Assembly (NCBI RefSeq): GCF_001456155.1
Contig: NZ_CP013293.1
Location: forward strand, 2,914,001-2,978,000
Length of the DNA: 64,000 bases
Origin: Chryseobacterium sp. IHB B 17019
Lineage (GTDB): Bacteria > Bacteroidota > Bacteroidia > Flavobacteriales > Weeksellaceae
Direction of reading: 5' to 3'
Position 1 is the stretch's first letter. Each line of letters starts with the position of its first letter. The notes under the pieces were generated by a model. It was given only the letters and a program-made list of their open reading frames with translations. It made no database searches and was not told the DNA's origin. Position numbers and translations under genes: made by a program. Below, in pieces: positions 42,772-50,558 of the stretch.

Positions 42772-43782
42772 TTACAAATTTTCTTCCCCTTCAATCCTTT
42801 TCTTGAAAGTTTCAATTGTATCTTGTAAAGATTCGTTAGATTTTCCGCCCGCTGCATTAATGTGGCCTCCTCCACTGAAATACTTCCTTGAAAACTGGTT
42901 TACATCCATATCATCTTTACTCCTGAAAGAAATTTTGATGAAATCTTCATATAGATCTTCCATGAAAAAAGCGGCCATTTTTACTCCTAGAATACTTAAC
43001 CCATAATTCACGAAACCTTCCGTATCACCTTTCTGGAAGCCATATTCTTTCAATTCTTCTCTTGTAAGATATAAAACAGCAACAGTTCCGTCTTTTACCA
43101 CTTCAATTCTTCCTAAAATTAAAGCTAATAAATGCAAACGTGAAACCGTATTCGTGTCCCATGTGCTTGAAGTTATGATCGCTGGATCTGCTCCTTTTTC
43201 AATTAAATTAGCAATAATCCTGTGTGTTGTTGCGCTCGTGGAACGGAAACGGAAACCACCCGTATCGGTCATAATTCCCGTATAAAGGCACTCCGCAATA
43301 TCTTTGTTGACCAGTTTTTCATCGTCCATCGCTTCAATCAAATGATAAATCATCTGGCAGGTCGCAGGAATAACGGTATCGGAATACACAAAATCAAATT
43401 TTTCAGGCTGCTGATGGTGGTCGATAAGGATTTTCTTTCCTTTCGCATTGGTCAGCCAGTCACCCAGCAAACCGATTCTTGAAGGAGAATTAAAATCCAG
43501 GCAAAAAATAACATCCGCTTCATGGATCAGGTCAGAAGCAACTTTTCTTTTGTATTCAGCGATCAGCGCTTTTTTGGCTTCAGGCATCCATTTCAGGAAC
43601 TTTGGAAAATCATTCGGAACGATCACTTCAGCAAAAATTCCTTTTGCTTTCAAATAATGTTTTAAACCAAGGCTAGAACCAATTGCATCACCATCCGGAT
43701 TGTAATGGGTAAGAATCACTATTTTGTTTTCTGGAGTAAGTAATGTATTGATTTCTAAAAGTTCTGCTGGTGTAAACATCAT
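42772..43782 (-). CDS. DHH-family phosphoesterase (NrnA-like oligoribonuclease/pAp phosphatase)
   Basis: These 336 residues carry the DHH/DHHA1 pattern: HYNPDGDAIGSSLGL with catalytic Asp/His, CLDFNSPSR, LIDHHQQP, MTDTGGFRFRST, and the C-terminal substrate-binding KYFSGGGHINAAGG. NrnA enzymes degrade nano-RNAs and 3'-phosphoadenosine 5'-phosphate. The length and motifs fit this family and not RecJ. Monocistronic. Confidence 0.92.
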   Translation of the reverse strand: MMFTPAELLEINTLLTPENKIVILTHYNPDGDAIGSSLGLKHYLKAKGIFAEVIVPNDFPKFLKWMPEAKKALIAEYKRKVASDLIHEADVIFCLDFNSPSRIGLLGDWLTNAKGKKILIDHHQQPEKFDFVYSDTVIPATCQMIYHLIEAMDDEKLVNKDIAECLYTGIMTDTGGFRFRSTSATTHRIIANLIEKGADPAIITSSTWDTNTVSRLHLLALILGRIEVVKDGTVAVLYLTREELKEYGFQKGDTEGFVNYGLSILGVKMAAFFMEDLYEDFIKISFRSKDDMDVNQFSRKYFSGGGHINAAGGKSNESLQDTIETFKKRIEGEENL

Positions 43783-43939
43783 TGTGTTTATTTTTTCTTA
43801 AATTTGAGTCTTCAAAGATAGAGCTTTTAAATAAATCCTTTGTCATTATTTTTGATTATAGAAAAATTCGTTAGCAATCAGGTCTGATAAATAGCTGATA
43901 AAAAAACATAGCAAAAAATTAAAAAAAAGGTGAGTAAAG

Positions 43940-43970
43940 TTTGCAACTTTTAAAAAAAACCATATCTTTG
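43940..43970 (+). promoter_or_regulatory. Complete promoter of rpmH
   Basis: TTTG (43940-43943), 19 bases, then TATCTTTG (43963-43970) are perfect Bacteroidetes -33 and -7 elements. The ATG of rpmH follows 43 bases later. Strong promoters are expected for ribosomal genes. Confidence 0.85.
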
Positions 43971-44013
43971 CAACCTGAAAATTAATAGATAATTACGATT
44001 TAAACATATAGTA

Positions 44014-44172
44014 ATGAGTAAAAGAACATTCCAGCCATCAGAAAGAAAAAGAAGAAACAAACACGGTTTCAGAGAAAGAATGTCTACGCCAAATGGAAGA
44101 AGAGTTTTGGCTGCGAGAAGAGCTAAAGGCAGAAAGAGTTTAACTGTAAGTGCATCACGCGCTAAGAGATAA
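44014..44172 (+). CDS. rpmH: 50S ribosomal protein L34
   Basis: These 52 residues, [20 protein letters not shown] ... are the classical L34 sequence: [25 protein letters not shown] and [11 protein letters not shown]34 is a small basic protein of the large subunit that binds 23S rRNA. It has a perfect promoter (43940-43970) and a hairpin terminator (44197-44228), so it is a single-gene unit. No rnpA follows, which differs from the usual rpmH-rnpA order in other phyla. Confidence 0.96.
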   Translation: MSKRTFQPSERKRRNKHGFRERMSTPNGRRVLAARRAKGRKSLTVSASRAKR

Positions 44173-44196
44173 TCTTTTTATTATCATATACAAATC

Positions 44197-44228
44197 ATGC
44201 TTGAAAAGAAGTTTTTCAGGCATTTTTT
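44197..44228 (+). terminator. Intrinsic terminator of rpmH
   Basis: An imperfect stem, ATGC-TTGAAAA with TTTTTCAGGCAT, is followed by a run of six T. Confidence 0.7.
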
Positions 44229-44328
44229 GTTGTTAAAATTTCCTAAAATTTAGGTTCTTTATTCTTCTTTTTCCTATTTTTAAAATCTGAAAAAATATTT
44301 TAGAAATAGCACTTTTTAAAACTGAATT

Positions 44329-45039
44329 ATGCCACATACACATATTGCCGGAGATAATATCATAAGTTTGCAAAACGCGAAAATTGCGCAGAAAAGCTTC
44401 ACTGTACTTTCTGATGTAAACCTGAACATCAAAAAAGGAAGATTCTGCTATCTTATCGGAAAAACAGGCTCCGGGAAAAGTTCACTTTTAAAGACCTTGT
44501 ACGGGCATATTCCTTTGGCAGCAGGACATGGAGCGGTAGTAGGCTTTGATCTTGAAAAGATGAAAACTTCCGATGTTCCAAACCTTCGAAGAAAATTAGG
44601 AATTGTTTTCCAGGATTTTCAATTGCTTTCCGACAGAACAGTTGAAAAAAACTTAAGATTCGTGCTTGAAGCAACAGGCTGGAACGATAAGGTAAAAATG
44701 GAAGACCGTATCAACGAAGTTCTGGGAAGTGTAAACATGAAAAGTAAAAAGCACAAAATGCCTCATGAGCTTTCCGGAGGGGAACAGCAGCGTGTGGCGA
44801 TTGCCAGAGCTTTATTAAATCATCCTGACTTAATTTTAGCGGATGAGCCTACAGGAAATCTTGACCCTGAAACATCCAACGAAATTATGACTTTACTAAA
44901 GCAGGTAGCCCTTGAAAACGGAGCTGCTGTGGTAATGGCAACACATGATTATCACATGATCCAAAATTTCCCAGGTGAGGCGATCAGATGTGAAGATGGA
45001 AAAGTTTCCGTATTGGATACGGCAGAGTTATTTGAATAG
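44329..45039 (+). CDS. ftsE: FtsE-like ABC transporter ATP-binding protein
   Basis: This 236-residue ATPase has Walker A GKTGSGKSSLLKTLYGH, Q-loop VFQDFQLLSDRTV, signature LSGGEQQRVAIARAL, Walker B LILADEPTGNLDP and H-loop ATHDYHM. The pattern VFQDFQLL and TGNLDPETS is that of FtsE, the partner of FtsX that activates peptidoglycan hydrolases at division. No ftsX lies next to it in the window, so the pairing is inferred. LolD-like alternatives cannot be excluded. Confidence 0.8.
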   Translation: MPHTHIAGDNIISLQNAKIAQKSFTVLSDVNLNIKKGRFCYLIGKTGSGKSSLLKTLYGHIPLAAGHGAVVGFDLEKMKTSDVPNLRRKLGIVFQDFQLLSDRTVEKNLRFVLEATGWNDKVKMEDRINEVLGSVNMKSKKHKMPHELSGGEQQRVAIARALLNHPDLILADEPTGNLDPETSNEIMTLLKQVALENGAAVVMATHDYHMIQNFPGEAIRCEDGKVSVLDTAELFE

Positions 45040-45049
45040 TAAATAATTA

Positions 45050-45100
45050 AGAGATTGAGAAATTTAGATATACTAAGTTCTAAAATCTAATTTCTACTTT
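45050..45100. repeat. TTAGA-type intergenic tract
   Basis: GAGATTGAGAAATTTAGATA and TCTAAAATCTAATTTCTA words form a loose inverted pair after the ftsE-like gene. It resembles the tract at 34360-34430. Confidence 0.45.
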
Positions 45101-45788
45101 TAAAAATATGAAACTCCTTCGTGAGTTCAAGATATTGGTCCGAGTATTGTCTCGGACTTTTTTCTATGATAAATTCTGATTCTTTGGGAGCTTTTTTAGT
45201 TAAAGAAAATTCAAGAATTAATCTTTTTGTTTTTGAATTTTCAATGCCTTTAATATTAATTTTCTTTATTAAAAACAATTGATTTTCTTTAGCAATTTCA
45301 ATAAAATCATTACCGGCTTCTGCAGGAATTATCACCGAGAATATTCCGTTTTCTGAAAGTAATTCTGATGATTTTGAGATAAGCTGTTTAAAATTTAGTT
45401 CAACCGTTTGTCTCGCAATTTTATCCTTTTCCGATTCTGAAGCTTCAAAATAAGGTGGATTTGAAACAATTAAATCAAAGTTTTTATCCATATCAAAGTT
45501 TTTAAAATCACAATGGATGTTTTTTAACCTTGATTTAAAAGGAGAGTTTTCAAAATTAAATTTCGTGAGATCAGCCGCTTTTTCATTAATATCAATTCCT
45601 AAAAATTGGGCATTAGAATTTCTTTGAGCCAGCATTAACGAAATCAAGCCCGTTCCGGTTCCTATTTCCAGAACATTTAAAGCATTGTTAACTGTTGCCA
45701 TAGAGCCCAACAAAACTCCGTCTGTTCCTACACGGAAGACGTTTTTTGACTGTTGAATTTCGAATTGCTTAAAAGTAAAGGGTTTCAC
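45087..45788 (-). CDS. tRNA1(Val) (adenine(37)-N6)-methyltransferase
   Basis: This 233-residue SAM-dependent N6-adenine methyltransferase is of the YfiC/TrmN6 family. It has VLEIGTGTGLISLMLAQ as motif I and the catalytic NPPYF in DLIVSNPPYFEASESE. It methylates A37 of tRNA-Val. The start is GTG at 45788, overlapping the kinase stop TAG by one base. The N-terminal FTFKQFEIQQSKNVFRVGTD is a conserved family start, so a later ATG is unlikely. Last gene of the ribE-kinase-trmN6 group. Confidence 0.9.
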   Translation of the reverse strand: MKPFTFKQFEIQQSKNVFRVGTDGVLLGSMATVNNALNVLEIGTGTGLISLMLAQRNSNAQFLGIDINEKAADLTKFNFENSPFKSRLKNIHCDFKNFDMDKNFDLIVSNPPYFEASESEKDKIARQTVELNFKQLISKSSELLSENGIFSVIIPAEAGNDFIEIAKENQLFLIKKINIKGIENSKTKRLILEFSLTKKAPKESEFIIEKSPRQYSDQYLELTKEFHIFKSRN

Positions 45789-47230
45789 TATAAATTTGTT
45801 GGCAATGTAATGGTAAAGGTAGAGCCTTTTCCAACTTCGGATTTTACGGTAATTTCTCCTTTATAATCTTCTACCATTTTCCTTACCATGGATAATCCAA
45901 GCCCCATTCCGCTGTTTTTTGAAGTGAAATTAGGTTCAAAAATTCTCTCAAATATATTCTCCGGAATACCGATTCCATTGTCCTGAACAGAGATCATAAC
46001 TCTTCTCTGATGCTGCTCTACATCTACGTTAATAATGAGTTTTCTTTCTTCGCTTTCTGCCTGTTTTGCATTGGTTACGAGATTCGTGATAATTCTGGAC
46101 AGATAAATCCTATCCATATTGATCATGATATTATTTTTATTGGAGTGCATAAAAATACTATCATCATTAAACACACGAAGGATATCCTCAACTTCATTAT
46201 TCAAATTAATTACCTCATTATTTTTTTCGGGAAGCTTTGCAAATTCTGAGAAGGCAGAAGCTACAGTTGCGATTAAATCAATCTGATCAACCATTGTTTT
46301 GCTCATTTGTTTTACGCGTTCTCTGATGTTCGGATCTTCAGGATCAAATTTTCTTTCAAAATTCTGGATGGTAAGTTTCATTGGTGTCAGAGGGTTTTTC
46401 ACCTCATGAGCGACTTGTTTTGCCATTTCTCTCCATGCTTCTTCCGATGCTTTAAAACGAAGTCTTTCTTTCTGATCCTGAATTTGTAGAATCATTCTGT
46501 TATAGGCTCTTGCCAAAGCATTCAATTCATCGTTTTTGTAATACCTGATTGGGCGCATCTCATTCTCAAACAATGTAATACGGGTAATCATATCAGAAAA
46601 CTTAGTGATATTTTTCGCTAGACTGTTCGACATCACCCAGCTGAACCAAATACTGAATAAAATTAAGAAAATATCAACAAGAATAATATATTTTACATAT
46701 TTGGAAAGAACTTCCATATAAGCAGACTCGTTATGATAAAGAGGAATATAAACGATCGCAATAGGCTCCAGCTCATTATTTTTTAAAATCAGATAAGAAG
46801 ATGTAAGCCCTGCCTCTTTAGCGGCATCATAACCTTTGATGTCAACCCTTGCATCGGTTGACAAAATTTTATTGACAATATTAAGAGGAATTGTTTTCTG
46901 CTCAACGAGACTTTTATCTTTATTGGAAAGCAGATAGTTTCCCTTCAGATCATAAAGGACAATGTCATGCTGATTGATATCTGCAATTTCGAAGATCTTA
47001 TTACTTAAAACAACAGGAAGATCTTCAGTATCAATGGTTGCCCGGCTCACTGCATAATCCAGATACCTCATGACGGCACTGGTTTTATCATGCATATCAA
47101 TCTCGCTTTGCTTTAGGGAATTATCCCTTAAAACAAAATAAGGAACAAGCGACGAAGCAACAACACTTAAAAGACATACCAGCAAAAAACCAAAAAAAAC
47201 GCGGTTTCTTAAGCTATATCCTTTATACAT
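45788..47230 (-). CDS. Sensor histidine kinase (NtrY-like)
   Basis: Starting at MYKGYSLRNR (47230) the kinase has about 480 residues. Helix 1 is RVFFGFLLVCLLSVVASSLV, then a periplasmic sensor region of ~140 residues, helix 2 (YIILVDIFLILFSIWFSWVM), a HAMP linker, and the phospho-acceptor His in VAHEVKNPLTPMKL. ATPase boxes are NLVTNAKQAE, VQDNGIGIPENIF and GMGLGLSMVRKMVE. It is related to NtrY-type kinases. No response regulator is near, so it is an orphan. It overlaps the ribE stop by 8 bases. An ATG 12 bases upstream is also possible. Confidence 0.9.
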   Translation of the reverse strand: MYKGYSLRNRVFFGFLLVCLLSVVASSLVPYFVLRDNSLKQSEIDMHDKTSAVMRYLDYAVSRATIDTEDLPVVLSNKIFEIADINQHDIVLYDLKGNYLLSNKDKSLVEQKTIPLNIVNKILSTDARVDIKGYDAAKEAGLTSSYLILKNNELEPIAIVYIPLYHNESAYMEVLSKYVKYIILVDIFLILFSIWFSWVMSNSLAKNITKFSDMITRITLFENEMRPIRYYKNDELNALARAYNRMILQIQDQKERLRFKASEEAWREMAKQVAHEVKNPLTPMKLTIQNFERKFDPEDPNIRERVKQMSKTMVDQIDLIATVASAFSEFAKLPEKNNEVINLNNEVEDILRVFNDDSIFMHSNKNNIMINMDRIYLSRIITNLVTNAKQAESEERKLIINVDVEQHQRRVMISVQDNGIGIPENIFERIFEPNFTSKNSGMGLGLSMVRKMVEDYKGEITVKSEVGKGSTFTITLPTNL

Positions 47231-47828
47231 ATTTAATGACATTCTGTTTATTAATTAACTTAGCAATATACTTACCAATTATATCAAATTCTAAATTAAC
47301 TTTATCTCCAGATTTCAAATATTTCATGTTTGTAAATTCCCAGGTATATGGAATGATTGCCACAGAAAACTGTGTTTCTTCGCTTTTTGCAACAGTTAAG
47401 CTGATTCCGTTTACAGTAATTGACCCTTGAGGAACGGTTACAAAACTTCCGTTATCTTCATATTTAATAGTAATAAAATAACTTCCGTCTTTGTTTTCAA
47501 TGCTCACCACTTCCCCCGTTTTATCAACGTGTCCCTGCACAATATGCCCGTCTAGCCTGCCGTCCATTTTCATGCAACGCTCAAGATTCACGACAGTTCC
47601 TATCTCCCATTTTCCGAGATTGGTTTTTTCTAAAGTTTCATTGATGGCCGTTACCACATATTGATCACCTTCAGTTTTCACAACCGTAAGACAACAACCG
47701 TTATGGGCAAGGCTTTGATCTATTTTTAATTCATCTGTAAAAGGGCAGGTAAGCGTAAAATCAATATTACTTCCGTTTGTTTCAATTTTCTCAATAACTC
47801 CTACTGCTTCAATTATTCCTGTGAACAT
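47223..47828 (-). CDS. ribE: Riboflavin synthase, alpha subunit
   Basis: This enzyme dismutates two lumazine molecules to riboflavin. The 201 residues start MFTGIIEAVGVIE, the family start, and hold two lumazine-binding repeats: NGCCLTVVKTEGDQYVVTAI in the first, VNGISLTVAKSEETQFSVAI in the second. They are linked by MKMDGRLDGHIVQGHVDKTG. The frame is open upstream to 48026 but that part only antisenses pdxA; 47828 is the true start. A TATCTTTG box (47864-47871) lies 36 bases before the ATG. Confidence 0.95.
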   Translation of the reverse strand: MFTGIIEAVGVIEKIETNGSNIDFTLTCPFTDELKIDQSLAHNGCCLTVVKTEGDQYVVTAINETLEKTNLGKWEIGTVVNLERCMKMDGRLDGHIVQGHVDKTGEVVSIENKDGSYFITIKYEDNGSFVTVPQGSITVNGISLTVAKSEETQFSVAIIPYTWEFTNMKYLKSGDKVNLEFDIIGKYIAKLINKQNVIKYV

Positions 47829-47840
47829 ATTATTTTTTGC

Positions 47841-47871
47841 TAAATTTGTAAAATTATAATCTTCAAAGATA
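47841..47871. promoter_or_regulatory. Facing -7 boxes for pdxA (+) and ribE (-)
   Basis: TAAATTTG (+, 47841-47848) and TATCTTTG (-, 47864-47871) both match TAnnTTTG. The boxes face each other 15 bases apart, so their predicted start points nearly coincide and polymerase binding would be mutually exclusive. No clear -33 TTG for either. Confidence 0.45.
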
Positions 47872-47877
47872 ATCAAA

Positions 47878-48969
47878 ATGAGCCCAAAAAACCATAAAGT
47901 ACGAGTAGGAATTTCAATTGGAGATTTCAACGGCATCGGTCCCGAAATCATCATGAAGTCCCTGAAAGACAAAACTATTACGGATTTTTTCACTCCAGTA
48001 ATTTTTGGTTCGGGAAAACTTTTCACCTATCAGAAAAATATTTTTAAGCTAAATTTAAATTTTAATTATATAAATGAAGCTTCGCAGGCTCAGGCAGGAA
48101 AACTAAATATGGTAAACCTCGCTAAGGAAAATTCTAATGTAGAGCTTGGAACTCCAACGGAAGAATCCACCAAAATGGCGATTGACTCTCTGGAAGCTGC
48201 TACAGAAGCTTTAATGAAGGGAGAAATAGACGTTTTGGTCACCGCCCCTATCAATAAAGACGAAATGATGAAAATGGGCTTTAAACATGCGGGCCACACA
48301 GGATATTTTGAAGAAAAATTCAACAAAAAAGGACTGATGTTTTTGGTAACGGAAGATTTGAAAGTTGCCGTTTCAACACATCACATTCCTCTTGCTCAGG
48401 TTGCTGAAAATATTTCTAAGGAAAAAATTAAAAAGCAAATCAGGGTTCTGAATCAAACTTTAATTGAAGATTTTAGTATTACAAAACCGAAAATTGCCGT
48501 TTTAGGCTTAAATCCACATTCCGGAGACGGTGGCGTAATCGGAAATGAAGAAATAGAAATCATAGCTCCGGCGATTAAAGAGCTTTCAGACAACGGGATT
48601 CTGGCTTTCGGGCCTTTTCCGGCGGACAGCTTTTTCCAGCCGAATAAATATAAAAGTTTTGATGCCGTTTTAGCAATGTATCACGATCAGGGGCTGGCTC
48701 CATTCAAAACGCTGGCTTATGAAGAAGGAGTGAATTATACAGCGGGACTTCCCTATATAAGAACTTCGCCTGATCATGGGGTTGCCTATGATATTGCGGG
48801 ACAAAATATTGCCGACGAGCAGAGTTTTACAGAAGCAATTTTTACCGCTATTAAAATTTTTAAAAACAGAATTGAATACAATGATCTTATGAGCAATCGC
48901 CTGCAGCCAAGAAAAATGGTTGTAGATAACGGGGTTGACGAAGATCTGCCGGACGATATGGAAGCTTAA
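47878..48969 (+). CDS. pdxA: 4-hydroxythreonine-4-phosphate dehydrogenase
   Basis: PdxA oxidises 4-phosphohydroxy-L-threonine in pyridoxal phosphate synthesis by the DXP-dependent route. The 363 residues show the N-terminal GISIGDFNGIGPEIIMKSL, metal-binding His residues in KHAGHTGYF and MYHDQGLAPFKTLAYEEGVN, and the end ASPDH-like RTSPDHGVAYDIAGQNIAD. Length is slightly above the E. coli enzyme (329) as usual in Bacteroidetes. ATG 47878 lies 29 bases after the -7 box. Confidence 0.95.
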   Translation: MSPKNHKVRVGISIGDFNGIGPEIIMKSLKDKTITDFFTPVIFGSGKLFTYQKNIFKLNLNFNYINEASQAQAGKLNMVNLAKENSNVELGTPTEESTKMAIDSLEAATEALMKGEIDVLVTAPINKDEMMKMGFKHAGHTGYFEEKFNKKGLMFLVTEDLKVAVSTHHIPLAQVAENISKEKIKKQIRVLNQTLIEDFSITKPKIAVLGLNPHSGDGGVIGNEEIEIIAPAIKELSDNGILAFGPFPADSFFQPNKYKSFDAVLAMYHDQGLAPFKTLAYEEGVNYTAGLPYIRTSPDHGVAYDIAGQNIADEQSFTEAIFTAIKIFKNRIEYNDLMSNRLQPRKMVVDNGVDEDLPDDMEA

Positions 48970-49010
48970 ATCTTGGAAACAAAGTTTAAGTAAATTTGTT
49001 AGAAAATTTA

Positions 49011-49041
49011 TTTGTTATTATAAAAAAATTGCATATTTTTG
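49011..49041 (+). promoter_or_regulatory. Complete promoter of the DUF177-rpmF operon
   Basis: TTTG (49011-49014), 19 bases, then TATTTTTG (49034-49041) match both promoter elements. ATG 49054 follows 12 bases later, giving a very short leader. It overlaps the alternative TTG start at 49039. Confidence 0.8.
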
Positions 49042-49053
49042 CACACTCATTTT

Positions 49054-49578
49054 ATGGACAAGTTAAGAAACTACGACGTTAGCTTTTCCGGACTGAAAAA
49101 CGGTAAGCACGAGTTCAAGTATGAGATAGATAAAGAGTTCTTTCAATTATTTGACACTGAACAGGAATTTACAAATCCTAGAATCGCGGTGGATGTTTTA
49201 CTTGATAAACACACAACTTTTTTAGAATTTGAGATAAAGATTCATGGGTTGGTGGAATTGGTTTGTGATATTACAAACGATAATTTCGATCATCCTATTG
49301 AAAATCAGATCAGGGTTTTGGTAAAGTTTGGGGAAGAATATGATGACAGCGAAGAAGATGTAATCACTATCCCGGCTACCGATCATGCTTTTAATATAGC
49401 ACAGTTGATTTACGAAAACGTGATGCTTTCCATTCCAATGAAAAAGATATCACCGAACGTAAGTGATGAAGATCTGGAAATCCTGGAAAAATTCAGTCCG
49501 AAAGAAAGTGAAGAAGAGGAAGAACATAAAGGCGACCCAAGATGGGACGCATTAAAGAAATTAAAAGATAAAAATTAA
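49054..49578 (+). CDS. DUF177 (YceD) family protein
   Basis: These 174 residues match the YceD/DUF177 family, which is almost always found upstream of rpmF and is implicated in 23S rRNA metabolism. Features are KLRNYDVSFSGLKNGKH at the start, KIHGLVELVCDITNDNFDHP with the conserved Cys, and the acidic C-terminal SEEEEEHKGDPRW-DALKKL motif of the family. ATG 49054 is chosen because the promoter covers the earlier start. rpmF follows after a short hairpin region. Confidence 0.9.
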   Translation: MDKLRNYDVSFSGLKNGKHEFKYEIDKEFFQLFDTEQEFTNPRIAVDVLLDKHTTFLEFEIKIHGLVELVCDITNDNFDHPIENQIRVLVKFGEEYDDSEEDVITIPATDHAFNIAQLIYENVMLSIPMKKISPNVSDEDLEILEKFSPKESEEEEEHKGDPRWDALKKLKDKN

Positions 49579-49588
49579 ATAGTTTAAT

Positions 49589-49616
49589 GATGAGATGATG
49601 AATCTCATCGCTCATC
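49589..49616 (+). other. Hairpin between the DUF177 gene and rpmF
   Basis: GATGAGAT (49589-49596) pairs exactly with ATCTCATC (49602-49609) around a 5-base loop. A second CTCATC follows at 49611-49616 that could compete for the same partner. There is no T run, so it is not a terminator; it may stabilise or regulate the rpmF part of the mRNA. Confidence 0.5.
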
Positions 49617-49637
49617 AATTAAAAAAGTTATTAGAAA

Positions 49638-49841
49638 ATGGCACATCCAAAGAGAAGACAGTCGTCTACAAGAAGAGATAAGAGAAGAACTCACTATAAA
49701 GCTGTAGTTCCTCAATTGGCTAAAGATGCAACAACAGGAGAGCTTCACCTATATCACAGAGCTCACTGGCATGAAGGAAAACTATACTACAGAGGAAAAG
49801 TAGTATTAGAAAAAGAAGTAGCTACTACTGAAGAAAACTAA
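49638..49841 (+). CDS. rpmF: 50S ribosomal protein L32
   Basis: These 67 residues start with [20 protein letters not shown], the L32 signature, followed by [21 protein letters not shown]32 is a small protein of the large ribosomal subunit. The zinc-binding Cys pairs found in some L32 versions are absent, as is common in the C-minus form. It is translated from the DUF177 operon and followed by a terminator at 49878-49914. Confidence 0.96.
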   Translation: MAHPKRRQSSTRRDKRRTHYKAVVPQLAKDATTGELHLYHRAHWHEGKLYYRGKVVLEKEVATTEEN

Positions 49842-49877
49842 GAGACGCTTTTCATCGAAAAAGCCTCATTTTAATAC

Positions 49878-49915
49878 AAAAACCGCTCAATTTTGATAAA
49901 ATTTGGCGGTTTTTT
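49878..49915 (+). terminator. Intrinsic terminator of rpmF
   Basis: AAAAACCGC (49878-49886) pairs with GCGGTTTTT (49906-49914) and continues into a T run. Its tail overlaps the -33 region of the accB promoter. Confidence 0.8.
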
Positions 49916-49945
49916 GTTGTTTTTTGTGTTTTTTTGGTATCTTTG
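49912..49945 (+). promoter_or_regulatory. Promoter of accB-accC
   Basis: TTTG (49913-49916) or TTG (49917-49919), then 18-21 bases, and TATCTTTG (49938-49945). The accB ATG lies 23 bases further. It overlaps the earlier in-frame start at 49903, excluding it. Confidence 0.7.
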
Positions 49946-49968
49946 AGGCAAAATCAAATAACATATTT

Positions 49969-50454
49969 ATGGACATTAAAGACATACAAAATCTTATCAA
50001 GTTTGTATCTAAGGCAGAGGTTTCTGAAGTGAAATACAAAACTAAAGATTTCGAAATCACTATTAAAACTCCATTAGCCGGAAGCGAAGTAACTTATGCT
50101 CAGCCTGCAGTTTATCACACTGCTCCTCAGCAAGTAGCTGCTGCTCCTGCACCTGCTGCAACTTCGGCGGCTGCACCTGCTGAAAAGGCTGAAGCAGCAT
50201 CTGACGACAGCAAATATATCGCGATCAAATCTCCTATGATCGGAACTTTCTACAGAAAACCATCTCCTGATAAAGATGTTTTCGTAAACGTTGGTGACGA
50301 AGTGTCTATCGGAAAAACGGTTTGTGTAATCGAAGCAATGAAGTTATTCAACCAAATTGAATCTGAAGTAAGCGGAAAAATCGTTAAGATTTTAGTTGAT
50401 GATGCTACGCCTGTAGAATACGATCAACCTTTATTCTTAGTAGATCCATCATAA
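49969..50454 (+). CDS. accB: Biotin carboxyl carrier protein of acetyl-CoA carboxylase
   Basis: AccB carries the biotin that shuttles CO2 in the first committed step of fatty acid synthesis. The 161 residues begin [20 protein letters not shown]. An Ala/Pro-rich linker ([20 protein letters not shown]) covers ~60-85, and the C-terminal biotinyl domain has the target lysine in [14 protein letters not shown]. It is the first gene of accB-accC. The gap to accC contains repeats. Confidence 0.96.
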   Translation: MDIKDIQNLIKFVSKAEVSEVKYKTKDFEITIKTPLAGSEVTYAQPAVYHTAPQQVAAAPAPAATSAAAPAEKAEAASDDSKYIAIKSPMIGTFYRKPSPDKDVFVNVGDEVSIGKTVCVIEAMKLFNQIESEVSGKIVKILVDDATPVEYDQPLFLVDPS

Positions 50455-50456
50455 TT

Positions 50457-50553
50457 TAGTTAGAAGTTAGAAGTTAGAAATTAGAAGTTAGATAGCTAAC
50501 TTTTAAGTTTCACACTCATTATCTAATTACCTAATCATCTAATTACCTAATTA
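50457..50553. repeat. Tandem and inverted TTAGAAG tract between accB and accC
   Basis: Four near-tandem copies of TTAGAAG/TTAGAAA are followed by TAGATAGCTAAC, a small palindrome. Then comes CTAATTACCTAATCATCTAA and a repeat of CTAATTACCTAATT. Together they can form several alternative stems. The tract interrupts an otherwise continuous operon by 104 bases. Confidence 0.75.
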
Positions 50554-50558
50554 AAGTT

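Noticed and set aside
47829..48026. N-terminal extension of riboflavin synthase
   Set aside because: Antisense to pdxA; MFTGIIE is the family start.
50457..50553. Possible CRISPR-like array between accB and accC
   Set aside because: Repeats are only 7-14 bases, contiguous and imperfect, with no spacers of constant length and no cas genes.
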